A stretch of 64,000 nucleotides of DNA from contig NC_020055.1 of the NCBI RefSeq assembly GCF_000331025.1, positions 2,513,370 to 2,577,369 of the forward strand. Reading direction: 5' to 3'. The translations under genes were made by a program, and so were the position numbers. Origin of the DNA: Maridesulfovibrio hydrothermalis AM13 = DSM 14728 (GTDB taxonomy: Bacteria; Desulfobacterota; Desulfovibrionia; Desulfovibrionales; Desulfovibrionaceae). The notes under the pieces are model-generated. The model was not told the origin of the DNA. It ran no database searches and saw only the letters and a list, made by a program, of their open reading frames with translations. Below are positions 45,394-52,983 of this stretch, in pieces. Within the stretch, counting starts at the first letter, position 1. Every line of letters starts with the position of its first letter.

Positions 45394-45705
45394 TCAAGCG
45401 CATAGATGGAGCTCTTCACAGGTCCGCACTTCTCTATCAATACGGGTAACAAGCTTATCATCCTTTGCAACTTCGAGATCATACCGCTGCTGAATGTTCA
45501 GCCAGAATTGCGGAGTTGTTCCGAAGAATTTAGCCAGCCGCATGGCGGTATCAACGGTGATACTTCTCTGCCCCTTTACCACCTGCCCGATACGTTGCGC
45601 TGGAACACAGAGGGCCGTTGCAAGTTTGTTGCGGCTTAGTTTTAAAGGCTCCATGAATTCTTCCAGCAAAATCTCACCGGGATGAACTGGGCTGAAATCT
45701 GCCAT
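45394..45705 (-). CDS. higA: HigA-type antitoxin (XRE helix-turn-helix)
   Basis: This is a 103-residue antitoxin with a VapI/HigA pattern: HPGEILLEEFMEPLKLSRNKLA, QVVKGQRSITVDTAMRLAKFF and TTPQFWLNIQQRYDLEVA. It neutralises the toxin HigB and represses the operon. It is read after higB (10 bp apart), the reversed order characteristic of HigBA systems. Other XRE antitoxins share the fold, but the toxin partner makes the assignment firm. Confidence 0.93.
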   Translation of the reverse strand: MADFSPVHPGEILLEEFMEPLKLSRNKLATALCVPAQRIGQVVKGQRSITVDTAMRLAKFFGTTPQFWLNIQQRYDLEVAKDDKLVTRIDREVRTCEELHLCA

Positions 45706-45715
45706 ATTTCCCTCC

Positions 45716-46000
45716 CTAATTATGGTAATCAGTTACTTCCACTTGTGAAGCGTGGTTATTTTCCCAGATAAAACAGATTCGGTACTGATTATTAATTCTT
45801 ATACTATATTGTCCGGCTCTGTTTCCTTTTAGAAGTTCAAGCCGATTGCCCGGAGGCACTTTTAAGTCTTTAAGATCATGAGCCGAATCGATTTGAATTA
45901 ATTTCTTATAAGTCGCCCTTGCAAGTTGATTAGGGATAATCTTTGAATAATTACGGTTAAACAGTTTTTCTGTTTCACGATTCTTAAATGACTTAATCAT
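45716..46000 (-). CDS. higB: HigB-type toxin (RelE superfamily mRNA endonuclease)
   Basis: This 94-residue toxin has the HigB pattern MIKSFKNRETEKLFNR, VPPGNRLELLKGNRAGQYSIRINNQYRICFIW and the C-terminal VEVTDYHN. Members cut mRNA at the ribosome. The gene appears intact. No Shine-Dalgarno sequence precedes the start and the predicted promoter lies right next to it, suggesting a leaderless message. It is encoded upstream of higA. Confidence 0.93.
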   Translation of the reverse strand: MIKSFKNRETEKLFNRNYSKIIPNQLARATYKKLIQIDSAHDLKDLKVPPGNRLELLKGNRAGQYSIRINNQYRICFIWENNHASQVEVTDYHN

Positions 46001-46006
46001 GAGCTA

Positions 46007-46041
46007 AAGATATAACGCATAAGGTGTCACGTCAAGCGTTA
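46007..46041 (-). promoter_or_regulatory. higBA promoter with candidate HigA operator
   Basis: On the minus strand TTGACG (46030-46035) is followed after 17 bases by TATCTT (46007-46012). Half-sites TAACGC (46013-46018) and GCGTTA (46036-46041) form an inverted repeat around the promoter, as expected for autoregulation. The predicted transcript would begin close to the higB ATG at 46000. Confidence 0.5.
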
Positions 46042-46114
46042 CATGAAAGACTTATCTTGAAGATTTTTGATTGGTGTGAAGTCGAGCTTCTAACATGGCG
46101 ATAATATAATTTTT

Positions 46115-46153
46115 GTATTCACCGCACAATGGGCGGTGAATACACTGCCCATT
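46115..46153. other. two overlapping hairpins that exclude each other
   Basis: GTATTCACCGC (46115-46125) pairs perfectly with GCGGTGAATAC (46133-46143). The overlapping AATGGGC (46128-46134) pairs perfectly with GCCCATT (46147-46153). The two stems share bases and cannot form together. It sits between higB and the right 75-bp repeat. The stretch 46231-46419 to fbpC holds no gene I can support. Confidence 0.65.
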
Positions 46154-46155
46154 CG

Positions 46156-46230
46156 CTGGCAGGGTACAGAAAAAAACAAAGTGGATTGCAAATATAAGGA
46201 CTGTGCCAATTTTGCTTGAAAGGCAGGAAG
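46156..46230. repeat. 75-bp direct repeat, right copy, flanking higBA
   Basis: This is the right-hand copy of the repeat at 45241-45315, same orientation, same length, about 90 percent identical. The unit 45241-46230 thus consists of repeat-higA-higB-hairpin-repeat, about 0.9 kb from repeat to repeat. This bears on how the toxin-antitoxin module was inserted or duplicated. Confidence 0.85.
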
Positions 46231-46419
46231 ACTTTTCCAATTGGAAAAATCTTCACAGATACAGACTTACTAGGGACTAAGGACTTAAAGGTACATGGAC
46301 TTCTGGTGCAGCCCCCTCGGAGGAGGCCGCAGTATTGGCTATTGGTCGTTTGTTTTGGTGGATAGTGCTTAAAAAATGAAATATCATTTATGCTGTTTTG
46401 ATTAAGCGCGATTGTTCTT

Positions 46420-47472
46420 TTAGAGATAGCTATCCGCTGGAAAGACAACCAGATCTTCTACTTTCTGATAGATTCCGATACGTTGACCGATTGTATGCTG
46501 ATGGTGACTGGGGACAAGTGAAATAATTTGTTCTCCACTGTCCAGTTCAAGTGTGTAGAGAATAGTTGGACCACGGAAGGTCTTGGATATGATTTTGGCT
46601 CCGTATGGACTGTTATCATGGTGGACTACATCTTCAGGTCTGATTAGTAGGTTGACTTTTGAATTGGGACTGTAATTCTGTAGAAACTTGCAGCAGAGCG
46701 TTCCAAGGGCGCATTTTACAGTGTCTTGGCTGGTAACTTTGCCTTTGATGAACATTCCTTCTCCCACAAAACTTGCTACTGCTGGATTGGCTGGATGATG
46801 ATAAACAGCGTGCGGAGTATCCCATTGCTGCATGGTCCCATCGAAAAGTATTCCGACTTTGTCTGCCATAGCAAAGGCTTCATTCTGGTTGTGGGTTACC
46901 ATCAGCGCAGTAATGGAGCGACCCTTGAGGATTTTTCTGATCTCTGTAGACAGGGTTTCGCGCAGAGCTACATCAAGATTGGAAAAGGGTTCATCCATAA
47001 GCAGTAACTTAGGCTCTGGAGCAAGTGCCCGTGCAAGAGCCACGCGTTGCTGCTGTCCACCGGAAAGTTCATGAGGGAATTTATCCCCTTCTGCCGGCAG
47101 TTCGACCGTTTGCAGCAGTTCTTCAACCCGATTTTCTTGTTCCTTTTTCGCAAGAGAGTTTATCCCGAATGCAATATTTTCTTTTACTGTTAGATGAGGA
47201 AAGAGTGCGTAGTCCTGAAAGACCATGCCTATACTGCGTTTTTCAGGCGGGACAGTTTTGCTGCCGGCAACCTGTTTGCCTGTGATTGAAATGGAACCGG
47301 ATGCTATGTCTTCAAAACCGGCTATTGTACGTAAAAGTGTGGTTTTACCGCAGCCGCTGGGGCCAAGCAGGCAGCCGATTTCTCCGCGTTTTAGAGCAAA
47401 ACTGGCATTTTTAACTGCTTGAAAATTATCGTAGAATTTATCAATTTTGTTGACTTTAAGAAGTTCGGGCAT
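46420..47472 (-). CDS. fbpC: iron(III) ABC transporter ATPase FbpC
   Basis: This ABC ATPase of the CUT1/ferric-iron class has 350 residues. Walker A is GPSGCGKTT, the signature is LSGGQQQRVALARAL, Walker B is LLLMDEPFSNLD, and the switch is VTHNQNEA. A C-terminal TOBE-like domain follows residue 240. It is the last gene of the fbpABC operon, transcribed leftward. Family members also carry sulfate or polyamines, but the FbpA partner and Fur-like site point to iron. Confidence 0.88.
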   Translation of the reverse strand: MPELLKVNKIDKFYDNFQAVKNASFALKRGEIGCLLGPSGCGKTTLLRTIAGFEDIASGSISITGKQVAGSKTVPPEKRSIGMVFQDYALFPHLTVKENIAFGINSLAKKEQENRVEELLQTVELPAEGDKFPHELSGGQQQRVALARALAPEPKLLLMDEPFSNLDVALRETLSTEIRKILKGRSITALMVTHNQNEAFAMADKVGILFDGTMQQWDTPHAVYHHPANPAVASFVGEGMFIKGKVTSQDTVKCALGTLCCKFLQNYSPNSKVNLLIRPEDVVHHDNSPYGAKIISKTFRGPTILYTLELDSGEQIISLVPSHHQHTIGQRIGIYQKVEDLVVFPADSYL

Positions 47473-47481
47473 AGTCGTCTC

Positions 47482-49143
47482 CTATTTATCCATCTGTCTG
47501 GTGAGCAGCAGCACAGGTATAAGTCCTACCAGTATCAGGGTTACGGCCGGGGTTGCCGCCAGTTCCCATTCTCCTTCGGAAGTGTATTCATATATTTTGA
47601 CAGCCAGAGTATCCCAGCCAAAAGGACGCATCATCAAGGTGATAGGCATCTCTTTCATGATATCTACAAGAACAAGAATGGCTCCGGTCAGCAGGCCTTT
47701 TCTGAGCATAGGAATATATATGCATCTCAGCAAAGCCGATCCTGTTACACCAAGAGTGCGGGCAGCTTCGCCGATGGATGGAGTTATGCGTTGTATTGCA
47801 CTATCCACGGAACCGAATCCGGCAGCAAGAAAACGAATGCAGTATGCTGCTATCATCAGTCCCAGTGAACCTTGTATGAATGTTGCGGCATTAAATCCAA
47901 GTCCTTTCAACCCTCCGACCACAGTATTATCCAGCCATGCTGCAGGAATAAAGATACCTACAGCCAGAACTGTTCCGGGTAAGGCATAGCCAAGCGTAGC
48001 AATGCGTGTGGCCCAGTTCATAAGCGGACCGGAGTCATTTCTTTTAACAAAAGCCAGAGCAAGGGCCGCTGCGACAGTTAAAGCCGCTCCGGCAAGGCTA
48101 AGTAACAGGGTGTTTAATCCATACGTAAAATATCTGGAAAGATCTGATTCAATGGATTCAAATCCCCACATAATCAGTTTGATAAATGGAAGGGCAAAGG
48201 CCAGAAAAAACATTAAAGCACAGGATGAAAAGGCCACCCACTTCCAAGGTCCGGATAGTTTCAGGCGTTCAGTACTGTTCGGCCTTCCAGCTTCTGTGAA
48301 GCGCATGCGCGAGCGCATTTTCTGTTCGGTTACCAGTGCAACAAGAATTATTATCCCCAAAACGGAAGAAAGCTGCGCTGCACTTGTAAGGGAAAACATA
48401 CCGAACCATGCTTTATAAATGGCAGTGGTGAATGTGTCATAGTTGAAGATGGAAACCGCACCGAAATCAGCAAGGGTTTCCATACAGACAAGCACAAGTC
48501 CGGCAGCAATAAAAGGGCGGGCCATAGGCAGGGCCACTTTAAAAAAAGCTTTCGCAGGGGAATGGCCCAGCATGCGGGCTGCTTCAAGGGCGGTGCGTCC
48601 TTGAGTCATGAATGCGCTGCGGCTCATAAGATATACATATGGATAGAAAGCAAGGGAGAGTATTGTTGAAACACCGGCCCCGTTACGGATATCTATAAAT
48701 CCCGCAAAAGGAAAAATACTGCGTATGAAAGTTTGTACCGGACCTGTGAAATCAAAAATTCCAAGATAAACAAAAGCAAATACATACGGAGGAATGGCAA
48801 AGGGCAGAACCAGTGCCCATGAGAAAAATTTGCGGCCCGGAAAATCGCAGGCTCCTGTCAGCCAGCCAAGTCCCACTCCAGCTATAGCCGTGAGAGGCAC
48901 GATGCAGGCCAGCAGCACGGCCGTATTTAATATAAGTCCGCCAAGCACATTTTCAGTCAGGTGCGACCAGATTTCCTGCTGCGGGGAAAAAAGGTAACTC
49001 ATGATTACGAGCAGAGGGGTGGCTGATATTGTCGCAAGTGCTCCGGCAATGGCGAACCATGCCGGAGACTTGAGGCAAAAGGTATTCCGTCGGAACAGTG
49101 GAGGCATAATTCCGACGGAATTTCTAGTGTTCTTTAAATGCAT
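47482..49143 (-). CDS. fbpB: iron(III) ABC transporter permease FbpB
   Basis: This is a 553-residue membrane protein of the duplicated FbpB/ThiP class, with two related halves of about six helices each. Each half carries an EAA-type loop: EAARMLGHSPAKAFFKVALPMARP and EAARTLGVTGSALLRCIYIPMLR. It starts one base after fbpA and ends 9 bp before fbpC, so the three are clearly one operon. Confidence 0.9.
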   Translation of the reverse strand: MHLKNTRNSVGIMPPLFRRNTFCLKSPAWFAIAGALATISATPLLVIMSYLFSPQQEIWSHLTENVLGGLILNTAVLLACIVPLTAIAGVGLGWLTGACDFPGRKFFSWALVLPFAIPPYVFAFVYLGIFDFTGPVQTFIRSIFPFAGFIDIRNGAGVSTILSLAFYPYVYLMSRSAFMTQGRTALEAARMLGHSPAKAFFKVALPMARPFIAAGLVLVCMETLADFGAVSIFNYDTFTTAIYKAWFGMFSLTSAAQLSSVLGIIILVALVTEQKMRSRMRFTEAGRPNSTERLKLSGPWKWVAFSSCALMFFLAFALPFIKLIMWGFESIESDLSRYFTYGLNTLLLSLAGAALTVAAALALAFVKRNDSGPLMNWATRIATLGYALPGTVLAVGIFIPAAWLDNTVVGGLKGLGFNAATFIQGSLGLMIAAYCIRFLAAGFGSVDSAIQRITPSIGEAARTLGVTGSALLRCIYIPMLRKGLLTGAILVLVDIMKEMPITLMMRPFGWDTLAVKIYEYTSEGEWELAATPAVTLILVGLIPVLLLTRQMDK

Positions 49144-49144
49144 G

Positions 49145-50146
49145 TTATTTGTAGCCGGCTCTATCCATCAGTTTGATAGCTTCAGCCTGAAATTTACCAT
49201 AGTTGGAAACATTCATAGGATTGCCCTTGAATTCACCCCATGCTGCAACAATGGGATCTGGTTTAACTTCAGGGTTAACAGGATACTCCAGATTTAAGGC
49301 CGCAAATTTCCCTTGAGCTTTATCAGAGGAAAGCCATTCAAGCAGTTTGATAGCTTCCTTTTTATTTTTGGCGTTTGCAGTTACACCTGCTCCGGATGCA
49401 TTCATGTGCACGCCGTTGGTTTTCTGATTTGGCCAGAATATTGCGAGCGGGAGTTCAGGATTCTTTTTAAGAAGACGACCGAAGTAGTATGTGTTGACTA
49501 TTGCAACGTCACCAACCCCAGCAGCTACAGCTTCAAGAGCTTTAGTATCACTGGAGAAAGGAGCTACAGGCAGATTGGCGATCCATGACTTGATAACTTT
49601 TTCTGTTTCAACTTCTCCGTTGTCGGCAATAAAGGATGCGACAAGAGACTGGTTGTAAACTTTTTTAGATGTTCTGAGTAAAAGGCGTTTGTTCCATTTG
49701 CTATCACCGAGTGCTTCATAAGTACTGAGTTCTTCAGGAGAAACTTTATTTTTGTTATATACAATTGTGCGTGCGCGAACTGAAAGACCAAACCAGCGAT
49801 TTTGCGGGTCACGCAGATGGGAGGGGACATTCTTTTCAAGGGTTGCTGATTTGATCGGCGCCAGTACTCCTTCTTCTGCTGCGTACCAAAGGTTGCCGGC
49901 ATCTACTGTGATGAACAGGTCGGCAGATGTATTGGCTCCTTCCGCTTTGATGCGTTCAAGAAGTGCTCCTGCTTTACCTGTGATGTATTTTATTTTTACT
50001 CCTGTTTCTGCAGTATATGCCTCAAACAGGGGTTTGATGAGGTGTTCTTTACGTGCAGAATAAACAATTATATCCGCAGCAAAGGCTGACGCAGACCATG
50101 CTGCAACCATAATTGTGGTGATGGCAAGGGTGATAATTTTTTTCAT
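49145..50146 (-). CDS. fbpA: iron(III) ABC transporter substrate-binding protein FbpA
   Basis: This is a periplasmic ferric-binding protein of 333 residues. The signal peptide is MKKIITLAITTIMVAAWSASAFA and the mature chain begins DIIVYSARKEHLIKPLF, typical of FbpA. The iron-site tyrosine pair is probably in IVNTYYFGRLL. The start follows a GGAGAAA ribosome site. A Fur-like palindrome lies at the promoter, which supports iron-repressed expression. Confidence 0.9.
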   Translation of the reverse strand: MKKIITLAITTIMVAAWSASAFAADIIVYSARKEHLIKPLFEAYTAETGVKIKYITGKAGALLERIKAEGANTSADLFITVDAGNLWYAAEEGVLAPIKSATLEKNVPSHLRDPQNRWFGLSVRARTIVYNKNKVSPEELSTYEALGDSKWNKRLLLRTSKKVYNQSLVASFIADNGEVETEKVIKSWIANLPVAPFSSDTKALEAVAAGVGDVAIVNTYYFGRLLKKNPELPLAIFWPNQKTNGVHMNASGAGVTANAKNKKEAIKLLEWLSSDKAQGKFAALNLEYPVNPEVKPDPIVAAWGEFKGNPMNVSNYGKFQAEAIKLMDRAGYK

Positions 50147-50182
50147 ATTTTTCTCCGTTGTTTTTGTTGTTCTTTGTTGATG

Positions 50183-50231
50183 TTGAAAATGAATTTCAAA
50201 AACAAGTAGGAGAGGTGTCTGCTTTTGTCAA
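50183..50231 (-). promoter_or_regulatory. fbpABC promoter with Fur-type box
   Basis: On the minus strand TTGACA (50226-50231) is followed after 17 bases by TACTTG, a weak -10. Directly downstream, 50183-50199 reads TTGAAA-N5-TTTCAA, close to the TGAAAAT-N-ATTTTCA pattern I recall for Desulfovibrio Fur boxes. The box would cover the transcription start. The gap 50232-50490 beyond it holds no gene. Confidence 0.55.
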
Positions 50232-50490
50232 TAAAAATATACTAAAAAAGTATGGAACTTTTCGGGTGAAAGTTAAATCTGAATATTCAGTCAAGGGGTT
50301 TCGGACGGAATTTTAGCAGATTGCAGGGCGAGCAGAGATTTTAAAAAAAGTCATTACCGTGAGAATTGCACATATTCTTCGAATCTAATTAGGGGGATAG
50401 GCCAAATATTCACGCAAAACATGTCAAAACATGAGAAAGTCTGATTGTTTAGGTTTGTCCACATCTTCGATTGGGAGGTCAAAAAAAGAA

Positions 50491-50731
50491 GTTCTTCACA
50501 AGTCACACTTCTCTATCAATACGGGTAACAAGCTTATCATCCTTTGCAACTTCAAGATCATACCGCTGCTGAATGTTCAGCCAGAATTGCGGAGTTGTTT
50601 CGAAGAATTTAGCCAGCCGCATGGCGGTATCAACGGTGAACTTCTCTGTTTTCTTTTAAAATTTCAAGCCGATTTCCCGTAGGCACTTTTAAGTCTTTAA
50701 GATCATGAGCCGAATCGATTTGAATTAATTT
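50491..50731 (-). pseudogene. internally deleted second copy of higBA
   Basis: This 241-bp stretch matches the intact module in two blocks: 50491-50651 to 45411-45570 (higA part) and about 50652-50731 to 45822-45905 (higB part), at roughly 92-95 percent identity. About 251 bp between them is missing. The junction shows CTCTG on both sides in the parent, a deletion by microhomology. The 5' third of higB is also missing, so no protein can be made. It ends exactly at the gltS stop codon. Confidence 0.9.
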
Positions 50732-51921
50732 TATAAAAGCAGCTTAATCACAAATGCGTTAAATAGATCAATAAAAAAAGAGCACACAAGAGGAATGACT
50801 ATAAACGCGATATGGGCCGGCCCATGCTTTTCGGTTACAGCAGTCATGTTCGCAATGGCTGTGGGAGTAGCTCCCATGGAGAAACCTCCGAATCCAGCCA
50901 CCATAACCGCAGCCTCATAATCTCTCCCCATCACGTTGAAGACTACATAAATTATGAATAGAAAACTCAGCATGAACTGAACACTTAAAAGGATCAACAA
51001 CGGAGCAGCTAGGTCCACAAGTTCCCAAAGCTGAACGCTCATTAACGACATGGCAAGAAAAACACCTAAGGAAATCTCGGCAATTAAACCGTTGGACACA
51101 GTTTCTGCAGGCCATTTCACTTTTTTAAAAACCACGGGAATCGTATTGGTGAGTATAATCCCGGTAAAAAGACATACAACAAATGTCGGTAGCATAACTC
51201 CGGCTTGTTCAAGGAAGTCTGATAAGAAAACTCCTATGATCATTGTCACATGAATTAACAACAAGGCACTCAAAAATTCGACGTGATTGACCCACCCTCC
51301 ACCTGCGGAACGTTCTGTTCCAACATCCAAAGCTCCACTGTCGGTGGATCGAAGATTGTGTTTGACAATAAGGTGATTTGCGACAGGGCCGCCCATAACA
51401 CTAGCTAAAACGAGTCCGAAAGTCGCACATGCAGCACCTATCTCCATGGCGTTTGTCACCCCAAACTGATTCGATAAGATTGGCGCCCATGCTATGGCTG
51501 TACCATGCCCGCCGATAAGCGAAATGGAACCTCCAATCAGACCGATGACCCTTTCAAGGCCAATGAGTTTTGCAACTCCGATTCCGACCAGATTTTGCGC
51601 GACAAGAAAGGCCATAGCTGCTGCAAGCAATAAAAAAAGTGATTTTCCTCCTTTTAGGAGCTTTCGGAAGTTGGCATTCAGCCCGATACATGTAAAAAAA
51701 TAGAGAATAAGTGCATCTCGAGCGACAAGATCAAATTTGATTTCAACACCTGCGGCAACATATCCAATTGTTAAAATAGCTGCAGCCAACAATCCGCCGG
51801 TCACCGGTTCTGGAATGGTGAACTTACGAAGGAATTCAACCTTCCTATTAACTCCCCATCCAGCAAGAAATACCAAAATTCCAAAACTGAAACTTTGGAA
51901 CCCATCAACTTCAAATATCAT
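50731..51921 (-). CDS. gltS: sodium/glutamate symporter GltS
   Basis: This inner-membrane glutamate:Na+ symporter has 396 residues from the ATG at 51921, preferred because GAGAG lies about ten bases upstream; a start 6 codons earlier lacks a site. GltS patterns are the early FLAGWGVNRKVEFLRKFTIPEPVTGGLLAA, the repeat core LIGGSISLIGGHGTAIAWAP and its partner GFGGFSMGATPTAIANMTAVTEKHGPA. About ten helices are seen. Its stop codon adjoins the decayed higBA copy. Confidence 0.93.
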   Translation of the reverse strand: MIFEVDGFQSFSFGILVFLAGWGVNRKVEFLRKFTIPEPVTGGLLAAAILTIGYVAAGVEIKFDLVARDALILYFFTCIGLNANFRKLLKGGKSLFLLLAAAMAFLVAQNLVGIGVAKLIGLERVIGLIGGSISLIGGHGTAIAWAPILSNQFGVTNAMEIGAACATFGLVLASVMGGPVANHLIVKHNLRSTDSGALDVGTERSAGGGWVNHVEFLSALLLIHVTMIIGVFLSDFLEQAGVMLPTFVVCLFTGIILTNTIPVVFKKVKWPAETVSNGLIAEISLGVFLAMSLMSVQLWELVDLAAPLLILLSVQFMLSFLFIIYVVFNVMGRDYEAAVMVAGFGGFSMGATPTAIANMTAVTEKHGPAHIAFIVIPLVCSFFIDLFNAFVIKLLL

Positions 51922-51939
51922 ACTGTTTATCTCTCTCAA

Positions 51940-52093
51940 ATGTATTTAAAACACAGGAACGCAACACTATATTTTTAAGGTAATTTAATGAATACCACTC
52001 TTAACCCTGCATTCGAAATAATATCTATAGCCAATTGATCCTGCCACTTTTTTCTGGAAAGTTGGTTGAGCCACAAAATATTTTCCTGACAGT
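51940..52093. other. intergenic region between gltS and the IS remnant
   Basis: No gene, strong promoter or repeat is apparent here. It is AT-rich and probably holds the gltS promoter reading leftward. Confidence 0.4.
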
Positions 52094-52422
52094 TTATTTC
52101 ATATTTTGCAGGGACTTCCAGCCATTTTTGGAATGCCATCTTCTGCTATTGTCGCAGGCCTCAATGTATCGAAATGTAGCAATTTCTGCTTCCTGTTTAC
52201 CTGAAAACCTTCTGTAATAGATCATTTCTGTTTTCAAAGTATGGAAAAAGGATCCAGTGCCGCATTATCCCAGCAGTTGCCTCTTCGGCTCATACTTTGG
52301 AAGCAACCAGATTTTGCGAGTTGTTTTCCAAATTTCAGACAAACATATTGCACTCCTTGGTCGCTGTGTAAAGTTCCTTTATGAAAGTAAAAAACATTGC
52401 CACTGTCCCAAGTATTCCTCAC
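52094..52422 (-). pseudogene. IS3-family transposase remnant (frameshifted, truncated)
   Basis: This is the end of an IS3/IS150-type transposase (rve integrase core). The first piece reads LHSDQGVQY and QSMSRRGNCWDNAALD, typical of the DDE domain. One base shift at about 52250 then moves the frame, after which SFFHTLKTEMIYYRRF and the C-terminus FRYIEACDNSRRWHSKNG continue to TAA at 52094. The N-terminal half and the left end are missing. It cannot transpose itself and marks past mobile activity near gltS and the cas operon. Confidence 0.9.
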
Positions 52423-52434
52423 AATAACCGCAAA

Positions 52435-52469
52435 GTCTGCGGCGAATAACTACCGTATTCACCGCAGAC
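52435..52469. other. long hairpin between IS remnant and Fic remnant
   Basis: GTCTGCGG (52435-52442) pairs with CCGCAGAC (52462-52469), and inside it GAATA with TATTC, with one mismatch between the stems. The right arm contains GTATTCACCGCA, which is also the start of the hairpin at 46115, so both may derive from the same kind of element. Confidence 0.65.
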
Positions 52470-52482
52470 AAGGGCAAAAGCA

Positions 52483-52950
52483 ATGTGGATACACGAACAT
52501 CATGACTGGCCGAACTTTTCATGGAATGCCAGAAAACTTATTTCCAAGCTGGCAGACGTTCGTCATAAGCAGGGCTTTCTGCTTGGTAAAATGGAGAATT
52601 AAGGTTTTGAGCTGAAGAATGAAGCTGGTTTGAAAATATTAACAAATGATATAGTGCATTCATCGGCCATAGAAGGAGAGCTTCTTAATCCTGATGAAGT
52701 AAGGTCTTCTATTGCGCAAGGCCTAGGGATTGAAGCCGGTTGGTCGCTTGGTCGTGATGTGGACGGCATTGTTGAAATGATGCTCGACGCTACACAGAGA
52801 TATTCAGAGTCTTTGACAAAAGGGCGTTTATACGATTGGCACGCGGCTTTTTTCCGACTGGGCGCAGTGGAATTAGGTAGATCAAAAAAGGGCAGGCATA
52901 TTAAAGCACTCCCTTTTTTGATCTGCCAATGTAAGATATGGTCCACTTAA
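52483..52950 (+). pseudogene. Fic-family protein, broken N-terminal remnant
   Basis: The sequence encodes the N-terminal DUF4172 and linker of a Fic AMPylase-type protein: from ATG 52483, MWIHEHHDWPNFSWNARKL and so on. A TAA at 52600 interrupts the frame after 39 codons; changing one base (TTA, Leu) would restore it. Beyond it GFELKNEAGLKILTND and HSSAIEGELLNPDEVRSSIA continue the family. Homology stops after LYDWHAAFF; the catalytic HPFxxGNGR part is gone and the rest to 52950 is unrelated. So the gene is dead. Confidence 0.88.
52876..52927. terminator. bidirectional terminator at the end of the csy operon
   Basis: GATCAAAAAAGGG (52880-52892) pairs perfectly with CCCTTTTTTGATC (52911-52923), and the stem extends outward to about 17 pairs. 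The A-run/T-run arms allow termination on both strands. It lies 57 bp past the cas6f stop. Confidence 0.85.
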
Positions 52951-52983
52951 CAAATATAGCAAATGGGATTTTATTTCCAAACT

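Noticed and set aside
46119-46448. Open frame of 109 residues over the right 75-bp repeat
   Set aside because: It covers repeat and hairpin DNA with low-complexity codons, and the same translation appears in the left repeat in pieces. There is no ribosome site.
50431-50682. Open frame of 83 residues in the second higBA copy, plus strand
   Set aside because: It is antisense to the deleted antitoxin gene and arises from its sequence.
52397-52615. 72-residue plus-strand frame over the IS/Fic junction
   Set aside because: The Fic N-terminus is encoded in a different frame from 52483; this frame is accidental.
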